From positions 29,937,501 through 30,001,500 of the forward strand of contig NC_091661.1 in the NCBI RefSeq assembly GCF_042453785.1: a stretch of DNA of 64,000 bases, given 5' to 3'. Both the position numbers and the translations under genes were made by a program. The notes beneath the pieces are model-generated. The model worked only from the letters and a program-made list of their open reading frames with translations. It was not told the origin of the DNA and searched no databases. Below are positions 32,996-45,800 of the stretch, piece after piece. This DNA is from Malus domestica (taxonomy: Eukaryota > Streptophyta > Magnoliopsida > Rosales > Rosaceae). Numbering within the stretch: position 1 is the first letter of the stretch; every line of letters begins with the position of its first letter.

Positions 32996-34558
32996 ATGGA
33001 AACCTGGTTCCTTATCCTCATTGCCCTCTGCGTCTCCTTCCTCCTCAAACCCCTTCTTTCTCTATTCCTACCCACTTCCGTCTCCAAACCCAAGCTCCCT
33101 CCCGGTCCCCGCTCCATCCCCATCATCGGCGGCTTCTTGTGGATCCTGAAACCCTTCTTGGAGATCGAGCTTATCATCCGCAAACTCCAGGTCCAATACG
33201 GGCCCATCATCTCCTTCTCCATCGGCTCCCGCTCCACCGTCTTCATCGCCGACCGCTCCCTCGCCCACCAGGCCTTCATCCAGAACGGCGCCGTATTCGC
33301 TGACCGACCTGGGGCCTTGGTCACCAACAAGTACACTACCAGTAACCAGCACACAATCGCCTCCGCCGGATACGGCACTACGTGGCGCCTCCTCCGCCGC
33401 AACCTCACCTCCGAAATCCTCCACCCTTCCCGCGTCAAATCCTACGGCAACGCCCGCAAATGGGTTCTTGACATCCTCGTCAACCGCCTCAAAACCATGT
33501 CTCAATCCCACTCCGAAGGTGGCGTCGTCGGTAGTGTTAGGGTGGTCGACCACTTCCAATACGCCCTGTTCTGCCTCCTCGTTCTAATGTGCTTCGGCGA
33601 CAAATTGAACGAAGAGCAAATCAAAGAAATCGAGCGGGTGCAGCGCCAACAACATTTGAGTTTCCGGCGGTTCAACATCCTCAATTTCAAGCCGAAATTG
33701 ACGAAGATTTTCCTAAAAAATCGGTGGCGGGAATTCTTCAAAATCCTCGAGGAACAACGAGAAGTGCTCGTCCCTCTGATTCGAGCACGACAAAACAAGG
33801 CAAAGCAGGGCAGGAAAAACGACGACAAAGACGATGAATCGGTGTTGTCGTATACCGATACGCTGCTGGACCTCGAGCTTCCCGACGGCAAAGAGAAGCG
33901 GAAGCTTTCGGAGGACGAAATGGTCAACCTCTGCTCGGAGTTTCTCAACGCCGGCACCGACACTACTTCCACCGCGCTGCAGTGGGTCATGGCTAACATA
34001 GTAAAGTATCCGCAAGTTCAGGAGAAGCTGTTTTCAGAGATTAAACGGGTTATGGGAGAAACGAAGGAGGAGGTGCGAGAGGAGGTCCTGCACAAGCTGC
34101 CGTATCTGAAAGCCGTGATCTTGGAGGGGCTGAGGCGCCACCCACCGGGGCACGTTTTGTTTCCGCACTCGGTGACGCATGACGTGGTTTTGGGAGGACA
34201 CCTGGTGCCCAAAAACGGGACAGTCAATGTCATGGTGGCGGATATAGGGTGGAACGCGCAAGTGTGGGAGGACCCCATGGCTTTCAAGCCGGAGAGGTTC
34301 TTGGGCAGCAGCGGCGGAGAAGAAGGGTTCGATTTGACGGGAAGCAGGGAGATTAAGATGATGCCGTTTGGGGTGGGGAGGAGGTCCTGTCCTGGGGCGG
34401 GGTTGGCGGTGCTTCATCTGGAGTACTTTGTGGCGAATTTGGTTTGGAAGTTTCAGTGGAGGGCTGTGGAGGGAGATGACGTTGACCTGTCAGAGAAGCA
34501 GGAGTTTACTGTGGTAATGAAGAATCCATTGCAAGCCCACGTAATCCCAAGAATTTAG
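32996..34558 (+). CDS. Cytochrome P450, CYP89A-type, copy 4 (intact)
   Basis: Intronless, 520 residues. METWFL was chosen as the start because copies 2 and 3 share it; an in-frame upstream start at 32951 would add 15 residues with no counterpart. The N-terminal anchor, hinge (KLPPGPR), AGTDTTS, EGLR, PERF and haem loop FGVGRRSCPGAG with Cys465 (34388-34390) are all present. A TATATA-type box lies at about 32942-32950. Within the family it is the most divergent copy (for example HVLFPHS where the others have HFVLPHA), though its last 60 codons are almost identical to copy 2. Expected role: ER monooxygenase of unknown substrate. Confidence 0.95.
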   Translation: METWFLILIALCVSFLLKPLLSLFLPTSVSKPKLPPGPRSIPIIGGFLWILKPFLEIELIIRKLQVQYGPIISFSIGSRSTVFIADRSLAHQAFIQNGAVFADRPGALVTNKYTTSNQHTIASAGYGTTWRLLRRNLTSEILHPSRVKSYGNARKWVLDILVNRLKTMSQSHSEGGVVGSVRVVDHFQYALFCLLVLMCFGDKLNEEQIKEIERVQRQQHLSFRRFNILNFKPKLTKIFLKNRWREFFKILEEQREVLVPLIRARQNKAKQGRKNDDKDDESVLSYTDTLLDLELPDGKEKRKLSEDEMVNLCSEFLNAGTDTTSTALQWVMANIVKYPQVQEKLFSEIKRVMGETKEEVREEVLHKLPYLKAVILEGLRRHPPGHVLFPHSVTHDVVLGGHLVPKNGTVNVMVADIGWNAQVWEDPMAFKPERFLGSSGGEEGFDLTGSREIKMMPFGVGRRSCPGAGLAVLHLEYFVANLVWKFQWRAVEGDDVDLSEKQEFTVVMKNPLQAHVIPRI

Positions 34559-36592
34559 TGTGTGTGAGAATTCTGGCATAATTCTTCGACGCATGTTCAT
34601 GTCAGGAATTAGTTTAATTAACTATCTATTAATGTTTAATTATCTGCAAATAAGTAGTCAATTCAGATTGTCTACAGATAATTAGGAGGTATCTCGTTTA
34701 TTAATCATGGGATTAATTGTTGCATGGTTTAGCTATTTTTATTATTTCTACGTGTATTTATGTTGAAGTTTCGGTCAAGGAATAAACATCAACCAATTTT
34801 CATATTCTCGAGCTTTCAATTCTAGTCATTAGTTTCCGACAGTCCAGTCGTTAAATTTACCAATTTATTCTTTACATTGATCAAGTAATCTTGAAATCTT
34901 GGGTTTTTGGTTCACTTTTGTAATTAAAGACAGATTTTATAATTAACTTTTGTATTTAGTTTGTGAGTGATTTGAGTCACTCTTCAAATCTCCTCCTCTT
35001 TTTTACTCTTTTATCGTATGACTAATACGATTTTCAAGAGCTTCCAAAGCCGTCTTCTTGTTTAGTTTAAACTCTCTTTTTTTCGACGATTGAAATTGAC
35101 AAAGTTAGACTAGTTGTTGCTTAGTGTTTCTTCTCTTTTTCTTCCATGTTACCGGAAAATAAAAATACAACTTCCATTGATTTAAGTACATTTGGTGAAG
35201 AAAACAGTTTTAATAACAAACGGAGGATCACACAATTTTTTGGTATTCTTCAACACACGCATAGAAGTATAGAATCGCAAAGTGTTAGGTGAATCACAGT
35301 ATTATTTACTAAGACGAGAGATTTTGCTTAGCCACATAATAAAATAACAAGAACAATTTAACATAGAACTCACCATCATGTTTTGGTCTCTGGATTGATG
35401 ATTGCACGTGCTAAAATTCCAGTACTTCAATTCACAATAGGGTAGGGTTAGTCAACCTCCTTCCTTCGACCTTATATAATACTATGGAGATAAATTTAGA
35501 GATTAAGTTTGCAAACTAAATAATGTGTCATTAATAAAAATAAATACGTTTATCAACGTTTAAGTAATAAATCAATCGTCAACTTCCATGTTTCTTAATT
35601 TTTAAAATTTTATCTACAAATTCAGTTTCTCTAACATTACTCTATATAATAAAGGTAAAAGAGAGAAAATCATTGAGTTTTGGAGATGAGGACAATCTAG
35701 CAGGGAAATTTGCTTTTTTGTGAGGTAAATTGCTTTTGCAAAGGTAGAGTGTGTGTGTGGTAAATAAGAATCATGTTTTTTTATGGAAAAACATGTTCAT
35801 AAACAATCACGCGAGGTATCGTGTTCAATAATATATTGTCGTTTTTAAAATTTTTCTTTGCAATGCAATATTAGATTACAACGTGTTGCCCTCTACAATT
35901 TACATAGACTTGACACCACCACCACGATGATACAAAAGTTGTATAGCCGTACCATAAAATTCTCCTCAACAAATCAAAATGAAGAAATAGTTGTCCTTCA
36001 ATATTACGATGCAGTGATATTCTTCATAGTTGTCATTTAGTATTACGGTGTAGTAATATTTTTCTTTAATTATAAGTGAAAGGTTTTAGGTTTGATTCTC
36101 ACAAAATACGAATTTGAACCATATTATTGCTAACTTATTGTGATGCTAAACTCACCTTCTCCCCTAATGTAGATGAGATCGTTTGTTTAAAAAAAAAAAT
36201 TATGGGAAAGAGATAACACTTCTCTAGTTTTTTTTTTTTTTTTGTCTCAAACGATAATTTTTGTTAAATAAGATGTTAAATTATCTACCGACCAACTTTG
36301 AATTCACATCGTCGTACAATGACCCAACGACTTTCTCCTAACGTATTAAAAGGCCACTTTGCAATTACACTTCCCTTGTTGAGTCCGTCAATAGATCATA
36401 AAATTAAAATACGACCCAAAAAATTAAAAAGACAATAAACTTAAAATATTATGAAAATCAAAGAGTGTCTGTCTCTTCCTTCCTCCTCAAATCCAAAACC
36501 TTCGAAATCACACCCATTTCTCTGCAATTCAATCTTCTCTCTCTGCAATTCAAGCTCGTAAAAACCCTAATTTCAACTTCCCATACCGAAGC

Positions 36593-36596
<4 letters not shown>
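34559..36596. other. Intergenic region after the P450 cluster
   Basis: About 34880-35050 weakly matches the P450 downstream flank. A MITE lies at about 35480-35645. The rest is AT-rich with no gene recognised. The last 100 bp before 36694 form the 5' leader of the SLH gene. Confidence 0.5.
35480..35645. mobile_element. MITE, uninterrupted relative of the one split at 19806
   Basis: Sequence around 35500-35640 matches 19780-19806 joined directly to 27294-27420. Its right end ctctaacattac is the complement of the family terminus gtaatgttagag. Confidence 0.6.

Positions 36597-36636
<40 letters not shown>
36597..36636 (+). repeat. CT microsatellite in the 5' leader of the SLH gene
   Basis: Twenty CT units, 57 bp before the start codon. 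CT-rich leaders are common in plant genes. Confidence 0.95.
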
Positions 36637-36638
<2 letters not shown>

Positions 36639-36693
36639 GTGTTTCAATTGGGTGTAATTTCCCCCAATCCGACACCAGCAGCAGTGAATTTCC

Positions 36694-39600
36694 ATGGCGA
36701 CTGTGACTGCAACGTGCTCTCCGAGCTCCCTCCAGATTCGCTTAGCTTTCAATTGCGGCAATTGCTGTAAACCCTCCTCCGTTCTCGTACGGTGGCGACT
36801 GGGGAAGCTCGATCATCGGGCTCGAGTGCTCTGCGTTGCTCAAGGCAGTGAGAGGTCCGGGAGTGGATTGGAGCCCCGTCGCAATGGGGGTTCGTGGGTC
36901 GGGTCGAACTCGATCGCTGACGGGTTTAAAGGGTGGTCCGATTCGGATAATGGGGAAGAGTCATTGGACTCGCAGAGGAAGAAATGGTTTGGAGGTCATA
37001 ATTGTTCGACTCTATTGGATTGACGTTTTCTTATCAGTTATGCTTTGTCTGGCTGCTAACATTTGTGGAGTAGTTTGCTCTCAGGGACTGTGGGAGCTGG
37101 AGTTGCCGGAGTCGTTCTTGTTGCGGGGCTTACTTTTGCAGCATTGTCTTTTGGAAAACGAAACAATTTGAGTAAGTTGCTGCCTTATTTCTTTCGATAA
37201 TCGGCAAGCTTTGAATTGGACTGGAAATTCAGTGGTGTTAATGGAAATGGAAGTGTTTTGTATATTCTTGCTTTGTTTTGGTTTTGTGGAAGATCATGTG
37301 TTTTAGGGAACAAGTTTGCCTTGAGTTGTAATCGACGTATTTTTAGTTTTTGGCTAAATGTTAAAACATATGTGGATGTGTTCAGGCCCAAAACAACAGA
37401 TGGAGCCATTAACGACGCAGCAGGAGCGGTCTTTGACTTATGATGATGACAATGAGAGGAGTACAGAAGATGTGGATGATCAAAGCAATGTGAAGCATGA
37501 TGCTAATAGTAGTCCGGAAGAAAGGACAGGTACTAATGAGGATTCTTCTTCATCTCCAGAAATTGATGAGTCTCCCAGTGAAATTAGAGTTGGTAATGAT
37601 TATGATATAGGGGGCTTGTCAGGACAAGATTTTGAAAAAACATCCAGAGGTACTGAGGTGGTTAATAGTGCTTCCGATAAAGGAGATACGCCACATGAAT
37701 CAACTTCTGATGACAAGTCAGTTGAGCCTGACGGCAATGATTCAATTCGTGCCTCTGGGCTTGAGGATTTTGACAGAAGCCTCGCTGTAGGTATAGGAGA
37801 TTTGGCTTCTGAACTTAAAGAGAACCTAGAGAGTGTCAAACCAACCAACTTGCAAGCCTCTGAAACTAATCGGTCAAACCCTAGCATTGAACCCCAGGAT
37901 GGAATACTGGGGACAAGTGAAAACCAAACTGCCACTTTTGAGTCTTCTACTTTTATTGCCGATGCACAGGAACTTAATCAACCGATAGCTCTGGATACAT
38001 CGGTTAGGACACAATCAAGCACAATTTTAGAACCTCAGGTTTCATCTGAAGATAACATAGGGCCTGTAACCCCATCTTCAACCGAAGAAAACCTTGACCT
38101 CAGCAAAACACCGCAGGTTTTAGCTGAGGGAATTAGTTCATCCCTCGAAGGGAATACCATAGCTGAAAGTGAGCCGTCTAGAAGCAAATCACAATTACCA
38201 ACTGCTGGGAATTCCTTCTCTTCTGCTGGAATACCTGCTCCAACTGTGGTTTCTGCAGCTCTACAGGTGGTTCCTGGAAAGGTTTTGGTTCCGGCAGTTG
38301 TTGATCAGGTCCAGGGGCAGGCATTAGCAGCGCTGCAAGTGTTAAAGGTACTGACATTGTCATGTTTTGCTTTTAATTTCCTTATCCCAAAGTTATTGGA
38401 GGATTTTTTTTTATTTATTAATTCCAACTGTTACTGTATTTGATTCCTTAGATTCGACAAATTTTGAAATGGAAATCTTTGACTCAAATATCAACGTTGT
38501 TCTCATTAGTTTATAGTTTTGTTTGTAAGATGTTGAGCCAGTTTGTAATCTGTAATTTGAATATGACAATGGCTTTCAGGTCATAGAGGCTGATGTTCAA
38601 CCTGGTGATTTGTGTACACGGCGTGAATATGCCCGTTGGTTGGTTTTTGCAAGTAGTGCTCTTTCAAGGTATACCTCCTTCGTCTCTGTGATATAAATCT
38701 TGGCAACATATTTTCTGTTTTGCAATTTGTGATGCATAGTATAGGTCTACACTTTTTGACATATTTTCTTGGGGTTAACTGTAGGAACTCAATCTCTAAA
38801 ATATATCCTGCTATGTATATTGAGAATGTTACTGAGCTTGCATTTGATGATATTACACCTGAAGACCCTGATTTCCCATCCATTCAAGGTTTGAGCATGT
38901 TAGATTTTTTTGCTATAGCCTAAGAGACAGTGTGAATAGGCTTTGTGTGTTTATTATTTCCTTGCATCCATTCAGGTTTGGCTGAAGCAGGACTTATCTC
39001 AAGCAAGCTGTCAAGAAATGATATGTTTTCTTCCTTGGATGAAAATGAAAGTTCATTTTACTTCTCTCCTGAAAGGTAGTATATTCGATTCCTTGTAACA
39101 TAGTGTCCTCTTTAGTGTGTTGTTTCCTTAAAATCACTTGGCGTTATTGGATTTGTGTGTAGTTCCAAATACGCGGGGTTTACCTCCTCCAAACCAATTA
39201 TCCTGGCCGTTCACAATTGAAAATTTGACAACTACATCATTGCATGGTCTCTTTACTTTTGGAAATTAGTTGCTCTAGTTGTGAGGGCGTACAGTTTTTT
39301 TTTCTCTCCAGTAACTTATCTGTATTTATTTAATATGTTTCTCTGCTCACATTTAAATGTATCTTCGATTTACTGAATTGAGGCTAAATTACTTAGTTTA
39401 TGGTTTTTCTTATTTAGTGGGTTAAGGCTTTGTTGTTGTTGTTTGTGTGGTTTTTCTTATTTGCCTTCTTTTTTAATGTAATTTCTTGCTGCAGCCCTCT
39501 ATCACGCCAGGATCTTGTAAGTTGGAAGATGGCCCTAGAGAAAAGACATCTCCCAAAAGCCGACAAGGAGGTTGTTAACAATATAAGTTTGTTTTCAGTT

Positions 39601-40978
39601 TTGTTGTTTTTGAGCTACTCTTGTGCTTGTAGGCCTCAATCGTTAGTTCTATATTTATTATTTTTCATTTGGACAGGTCCTCTACCAAATTTCTGGTTTT
39701 ATAGACGCTGATAAGATACATCCAGATGCATGTCCTGCACTTGTTGCTGACCTATCTGGGGAACAGGGTATTATTGCTCTTGCATTTGGTGAGTCATGAC
39801 TCGTAACTATATTTCTAATTTTAACAGAATTTTATGGGTTTGATAGTCCACATTTCCTTCTTTTTTGTTTTAAAGGTTACACCAGACTCTTCCAGCCGGA
39901 TAAGCCAGTAACAAAAGCCCAGGCTGCTATTGCCCTTGCAACTGGAGAGTATTCAGACTCGGTGAGTGAGGAGCTTGCACGTATTGAAGCAGAATCTATA
40001 GCAGAAAATGCTGTGGAGGCACATAATGCTTTAGTGGCCGAAGTTGAAAGGGATGTGAACGCAAATTTTGAGAAGGATCTTTCCATGGAGAGGGAAAAAA
40101 TTGATGCTGTGGAGAAAATGGCTGAAGAAGCAAGACGTGAATTGGAAAGGTTAAGATCCGAGAGAGCGGAAGATAATATTGCCTTGATGAAAGAACGTGC
40201 AGCTGTTGAATCAGAAATGGAAGTTCTGTCCAAGTTAAGGCATGAGGTGGAGGAACAGTTGCAGAGCCTAATGAGTAACAAAGCAGAGATATCCTATGAA
40301 AAAGAAAGAATTAGCAAACTTAGGACTGAAGCAGAAACCGAAAGCCAGGAGATTGCACGCCTACAGCATGATCTAGAGGTTGAACGGAAAGCCTTGTCCA
40401 TGGCCAGGTATTTAGCTTCCAAGTCTTATGTATCTGTTTTGTTATTTTCACGCAACATTCTAAGACTTTAATCTTTGTAATCCAGGGCTTGGGCTGAAGA
40501 TGAGGCAAAAAGAGCAAGAGAACATGCTAAAGTACTCGAGGAGGCTAGAGATCGCTGGGAGAGGCAGGGCATCAAGGTAGTTGTTGACAATGACCTCCGA
40601 GAAGATACCTTGGGTGAGGCTACATGGCTCGAGGCTGGCAAGCAGTTCTCGGTTGAAGGAGCTGTCAGCAGGGCGGAGAATTTGATGCATAAGCTTAAGG
40701 CACTAGCAACAAATATAAAAGGGAAATCCCGAGATATAATCGATCAGATCATCCAAAAGATAGCCTTGCTCATATCCAATTTGAGGGAGTGGATCCCCAA
40801 GGCAGGAAAAGGGGCTGCAGAACTAAAAGACGCCGCCATTTCAAAGGCCAGTAGATCAGCCCAAGAGTTGCAGCAAAGCACATCGGAGTTTAGCTTGGCC
40901 GTCAAAGAAGGTGCCAAGCGTGTCGCTGAAGATTGTAGGGAAGGAGTGGGGAAACTCACTCAGAAGTTTAAGACGTGA
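36694..40978 (+). CDS. SLH-domain, coiled-coil plastid-type protein (10 exons)
   Basis: Exons 36694-36994, 37085-37171, 37386-38347, 38580-38668, 38785-38888, 38976-39075, 39495-39570, 39677-39788, 39876-40407 and 40486-40978 all have GT-AG borders and join in frame to 951 residues. Residues 1 to about 60 look like a chloroplast transit peptide (Ser/Arg-rich, few acidic residues). A hydrophobic helix (GAGVAGVVLVAGLTFAA, about 103-120) follows, then an acidic Ser/Thr-rich region (about 135-430). S-layer-homology-type segments come next (REYARWLVFASSAL about 463-477; FIDADKIHPD about 581-590; YTRLFQPDKPVTKAQA about 612-627), and then a long Glu/Arg coiled coil (about 635-800). This matches plant proteins of the Arabidopsis At5g23890 type, whose exact role is unsettled. 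SLH segments usually bind cell-wall polymers in bacteria; in plastids their partner is unclear. Confidence 0.9.
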
Positions 40979-41681
40979 CCGCGATCTCTTAACGATAAAT
41001 TTTGGACGTCGGGCTGTTGTGTTGTCAGAAATGTAAAACAGTTTTGAGAATTTGTCGATGAAGGGCACAATCCATCTCCTAGGAGAATCTATTTATACCA
41101 TTGATGATTAGCTAGGAAGCGTTTTGTAATAAGTACAATTACACATCTGAACTGTAATAAAATTGCCCCGTTACACTTCGAACGTAATGGTTAAATCCAA
41201 GAACAATGTAAATTATCATATCGTTTGGCTGGTGAAAACTAAATAACATAATAGTTTGCATTTGAGACCGTTGTATATGTAAATATGGTTGGTTTTTTTA
41301 GCCAAAATGGTTCTTTAAGATTGACATAACTTCTCACTTTGGTCTCTGAGATTTAAAATCGATAAAAATAGTTCCCGACATCCGACATCCGTCGTTGCCA
41401 AACATTTTGGTCATTTCAAATCAACTCCTTCACTTAAAGTGGTGATTTTTTCAATTTAATTTTTATATAAATACCAATTAACCGTAGAGAATGTCATCAC
41501 AATACGTAAAGAACTTTGACGGCGGTAAAAAAAGTAGATGGACCACCGAGCACGTGAGACATGATATTCACGTGAGAGAAGGGTAGAGGAAAGAAATAAC
41601 AGTGATGATTGGCCTTTACCGCGCACCTTCATCATGTTTCCACCCACTCCCATCTCTTCTCCAAGTAATCAAGAAACCCCA

Positions 41682-44479
41682 ATGGGCATTGACTTGCAGG
41701 TACGACCTCCCTTCACACTCCCCCTTCGCTATTTCCTTCAAAATTCAATTTAATTTAGTACCAAATTTGTACATATAAGCAAAAACCACGCTTTAATTTT
41801 CATCTGAAAACGAAGTCTATGCTGGCAAATCTTTTGAAAATTATCGTGTCTTTGCCGTGAGATTCCAGTATTTGATCGAAACCGAAATATTGGTTTCTGG
41901 GTATCTGTTACGTTCTTTCTCTCTGCTTTTTCCTTTTTTTTTTTGGGTGTTTGCTGGATGTGGAAATTGTGATCGTTTCAGCTGCTGAAGATTTTTTATC
42001 AGTGCATCAAAATTCAGTAATGGTTGAGACCCAGTTGACCCAATCGAGCTTTTTGTCGAGTTTCAGCTTCTGGGTATGAAAAGATAGCAGCTTTGGTTCC
42101 ATTTTTCAAGTATTCAATTTTGTGTAATTTGGGGTCAAATTATATAACATTGTGTTTGATTTGATGTGCTTCTACTGATAGTTCTTGTGAACATTAGTAA
42201 ATGAATACCTGTATTGCGTTTGCGAAAATCCGATTAATGCTGTTGAAATGTCCTTGGGCATTGGTGTATTGTGAATTCTGAGTTTTGATGTGTCATGGTA
42301 TGTTTAGATTGTAGGACTCAATGTCAATCCTATGGGGGTGTCCTATCCTTGAGTGTGTTTATTGTCTGGCATGTACCCGCTGGGCGTGGAAGCGATGCCT
42401 CCACACAGCGGGTCATGACAGTGAGACTTGGGGCATTTCCACTGCTGAAGAATTTGAGCCTGTTCCTCGCCTTTGCCGCTACATTCTTGCTGTTTACGAA
42501 GATGACCTTCGATGCCCTCTTTGGGAACCACCCGGTGGGTATGGAATTAACCCAGATTGTTTAATCTTGAAAAAGACATATGAACATACCGGAGGTCTAG
42601 CTCCTCCGTATATATTGTATCTTGATCATGATCATGCCGATATAGTTCTTGCCTTCAGAGGCCTTAACTTGGCAAGAGAGAGTGACTATGCAGTTCTGAT
42701 GGATAATAAGCTGGGTAAGAGGAAATTTGATGGCGGGTATGTTCACAACGGGCTATTGAAGGCTGCTCAATGGGTCATGGATGCAGAATGTGAAATGTTG
42801 AAAGATCTGGTGGAGAAGTATCCAAAATATACTTTGACTTTCACAGGACACTCCCTAGGGTCAGGTGTAGCAGCATTGTTAACAATGTTGGTAGTGAAGA
42901 ACATGGATAGGTTGGGGGACATTGATCGGAAGAGGGTTAGGGGCTATGCTATTGCACCGGCGAGGTGTATGTCATTGAACTTAGCAGTCAGATATGCGGA
43001 TGTCATCAATTCTGTTGTGCTTCAGGCAAGTTTTTAGTCCCTCTCTTTGTTCTTATTTTTTAAATAAGCTTAAATGAGTATACATTTTATTGTGCTCCTG
43101 CAGCCTTAGATTTTATACTTATTAGCATCTTCTCTCTCATTGTTGTGTAAAATTTTCATCCCAAAATATTTTTCTGTGTTGGCGATGCGTGGAAGCTTGT
43201 TCATTTAGAAACTAAATAGCAAAATATTGCATCCACCACTATAATCTTTAAGTAGTAGTTCCGTCAATCCTTTTCGTAGGTTTGATTGTGGTCATTATGC
43301 TGGACCAGGATGACTTTTTACCGCGGACCGCTACACCGTTGGAAGACATTTTCAAGTCACTTTTCTGGTATAGATGGCTCTGATCACTCTTTTCAACCGT
43401 TGTTTGTTCACAGCCGAAGGCAAACTAATATGTTGAGAATTAATTAGGTGATAAATCAAAATTTTGGACTTTAATTTATCTGGATTAAAGTTGGATTTGA
43501 TTTTTGAAACAGTTTGCCGTGCATATTGTCCCTACGATGCATGAGGGACACATGTATACCTGAGGAAAAAATGCTCAAAGATCCAAGGAGGCTCTATGCA
43601 CCTGGCCGCCTCTATCACATTGTTGAGAGAAAGCCTTTTAGGTATTGTCTGGCATAGACTTATTTGATCCATACCATAAATTACCAAGAACAAGTTTTCA
43701 CTTCTGTTCTTGCTTTTGTCAATGTGCGGTCGTCGTGCAATATGTAAAATTCTTTTGTAATCCTACAGGAAATATTTTAGACGTATATCCAGCCTTACTA
43801 ACCACTGTATCTTTCTAATATGGATGTTATACAGTGGTACCTGGTATCAGCGGGATTTGCCACATCCACGTTGAACCAAAGATACAGCAGTTTCATAGAT
43901 ATTTTGCTGAGCAGGGAGTAACTTTTGATGTTATGTTGTTAAAAGATCTCCCATCTATATAATTTTGTTTGCAGGTGTGGAAGATTTCCGCCCGTTGTCA
44001 AGACAGCAGTTCCGGTGGATGGGAGATTTGAGCACATCGTTCTTTCTTGTAATGCCACTTCTGACCACGCCATCATTTGGATAGAGAGAGAAGCCCAGAG
44101 GGCTCTAGATGTAAGTTTTTAGCTCAAGTCTCAAGCAGATCATAAAGCTTAAAAAATCGTTGCCCGGTGTCTGAACCTCTGCTCTTGTTTCCCCTCCCTT
44201 CAGTTATTATTGGAGAAAGATCAGATCATGGAGATTCCGTCGAAGCAAAAAATGGAGCGGCAGGAGACGGTGGCCAAAGAGCACTCGGAAGAGCACAAGG
44301 CTGCATTACAGAGGGCTGTCACATTGGCCGTGCCTCATGCATATTCACCGTCTCCGTATGGAACTTTTGACGAGAAGGACGAGGAAGATCACCCGAATGG
44401 ATCAAGCGGGGAGTCTTCGGTTGGTTCGACGAAGAAAAGCAAGTCATTCACGGCGCGGTTTTTCGTGAGAAAAGAATGA
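41682..44479 (+). CDS. Class 3 (alpha/beta-hydrolase) lipase, sn1-specific diacylglycerol lipase-like
   Basis: Exons 41682-41699, 42315-43025, 43309-43367, 43513-43641, 43975-44110 and 44204-44479 join to 442 residues. The second intron has a GC donor (cag|gcaag, 43026); a GT four bases on would break the frame. The nucleophile elbow GHSLGSG (Ser186) lies in TLTFTGHSLGSG, and LYAPGRLYHIVERK and FEHIVLSCN follow as in plant class 3 lipases. The N-terminal Cys/Trp-rich segment (WAWKRC) may contact membranes. The tail is charged (KKSKSF). The first exon is tiny (MGIDLQ); translation could instead start at Met in 42321, or upstream at 41634. Likely role: hydrolysis of acylglycerols or galactolipids. 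Substrate not known. Confidence 0.88.
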
Positions 44480-45235
44480 ACAGAAGGGAGTGATTGTTGT
44501 TGTTATTAACTTATTACTGTTGTTTGATAAGTAGTGATCGATCATTACAGTAATTGTTTCGGTTACAAACATAGAGAAAAGAATAAATTTGCGACAAACT
44601 ATAAATTCATTGATTCATAGGAAAACTAATGAAAATGACTTGAAAACTTTGAGTTTTAACGATAAAGACAAAATGAAGGGTAAAGTGAATAGTACCAGGA
44701 TTGACCTTTTAGTGTAAAAATATGATTTTTCGTTAAAATGAACGTTATCAGGAGTTTTTCGTTAAAGTTCCCTTGATTCATTATGTGCTTTTTTTCTCAA
44801 CCCAAAAGTTGTGGTTTTCTACGATGCCTAATTACATGAAAAGTTTAAATTTTGAGATTTAGGTAGTACAAAAATTAAATCATATTCATCTAATAACAAT
44901 TAACGTAGTCGTTGAGCGTGTTTAAACAAAATGCACTCATGCATATGAAGCACTATATTTACAACAAATAGCAAGCGAGAAACTAGTCACAAAAGGTGTC
45001 AGTCATTGTAACGGTATCTCAAACCAATCACGATGTGTAATTAATTTGAGATGCTGACATGATGACTTGTTATAGGAAAGGTGGAGTCTTGTTTGGTAAA
45101 ATATTGTTTTTAAGTAGAAATTGACTGCTTCAAAGTGTTGTACATTTAACAGAAAAGAAAAAAAGAAAGGCTTTAGTGCAGCTGAAGCAAGTAGTACCTC
45201 TCTCTCAGACTCTCAGGACAGGAGGTTCAGCTTCA
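44480..45235. other. Intergenic region with a dispersed repeat
   Basis: No gene is seen. About 44618-44775 is a dispersed repeat, also present at 63357-63510. Confidence 0.6.
44618..44775. repeat. Dispersed repeat, partner of 63357-63510
   Basis: Shared blocks include gaaaactttgagtttta, tttttagtgtaaaaatatga and tttttcgttaaaatgaac in the same order. It is probably a short transposable-element derivative. Confidence 0.7.
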
Positions 45236-45508
45236 ATGGCTTCCCTTGCCTCGATCGTCCTTCTCCTGGCGGCGACGTCTTCCTTCTCCTGGCGGCGACG
45301 TCTTCCTTCGCCAGCTCTTCTGCCGAACGAAATGTAAGAACTTCATCTCAACTTTCATTTCACAAGCTCCATTTTGTTTCAGTAGCAGGAAGGAACTGAG
45401 GAGGAAGGAAACCAACCAAGAAACTGTAGTACATTTTGGCCACTCAGTTCGTTCCAACCGAATTGACCCGTCACGCGTTGTCCAACTATCCTGGCAACCA
45501 AGATCAGG
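45236..45508 (+). pseudogene. Prolyl 4-hydroxylase 5' fragment
   Basis: ATG at 45236 starts a signal peptide (MASLASIVLLLAATSSF). A 23-bp tandem duplication (ccttctcctggcggcgacgtctt, about 45260-45305) then shifts the frame; without one unit the peptide continues ASSSAERN to a GTAAGA donor. Further on, 45386-45505 encodes SSRKELRRKETNQE, then GHSVRSNRIDPSRVVQLSW and QPR. I recognise this as the segment just before the dioxygenase domain of plant ER/Golgi prolyl 4-hydroxylases, enzymes that hydroxylate cell-wall proteins. The domain itself (the 2-oxoglutarate and iron ligands) is not found in the following kilobase. The copy is therefore truncated and frameshifted. Confidence 0.65.
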
Positions 45509-45654
45509 TACATTGATGAATTTCTTATCGATGAACTGGCTGTTGTTGCTGTGGCCTTCGGTTCCTGAACTGGCTGACTTGATCTACCTTAGACATGTAG
45601 TGCTTTTCTTTGTCGTTCAGAGAGTAGCAAGGTCCGGTCTTGTTAAATTTCAGG

Positions 45655-45800
45655 TAGACGGACCATGGACCCACTCCAACAACACTGATACTGTCCCTAC
45701 TTGATCACCTACTCAATCCGTCAGGTATGGGTTTCAGATAGACGGGTCATAGGCCCACTTCAACAACACCGATACTGTTCCCACTTGGTGTAGGTATAGG
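45655..45800 (+). repeat. Two imperfect tandem copies of a ~50-bp unit
   Basis: The segment gtagacggaccatggacccactccaacaacac... near 45653 recurs as atagacgggtcataggcccacttcaacaacac near 45738. This is intergenic or transposon-like DNA replacing the rest of the hydroxylase gene. Confidence 0.6.

Noticed and set aside
36465-36770. Upstream open frame overlapping the SLH start
   Set aside because: It runs through the CT microsatellite leader. The start at 36694 gives the expected transit-peptide-like sequence.
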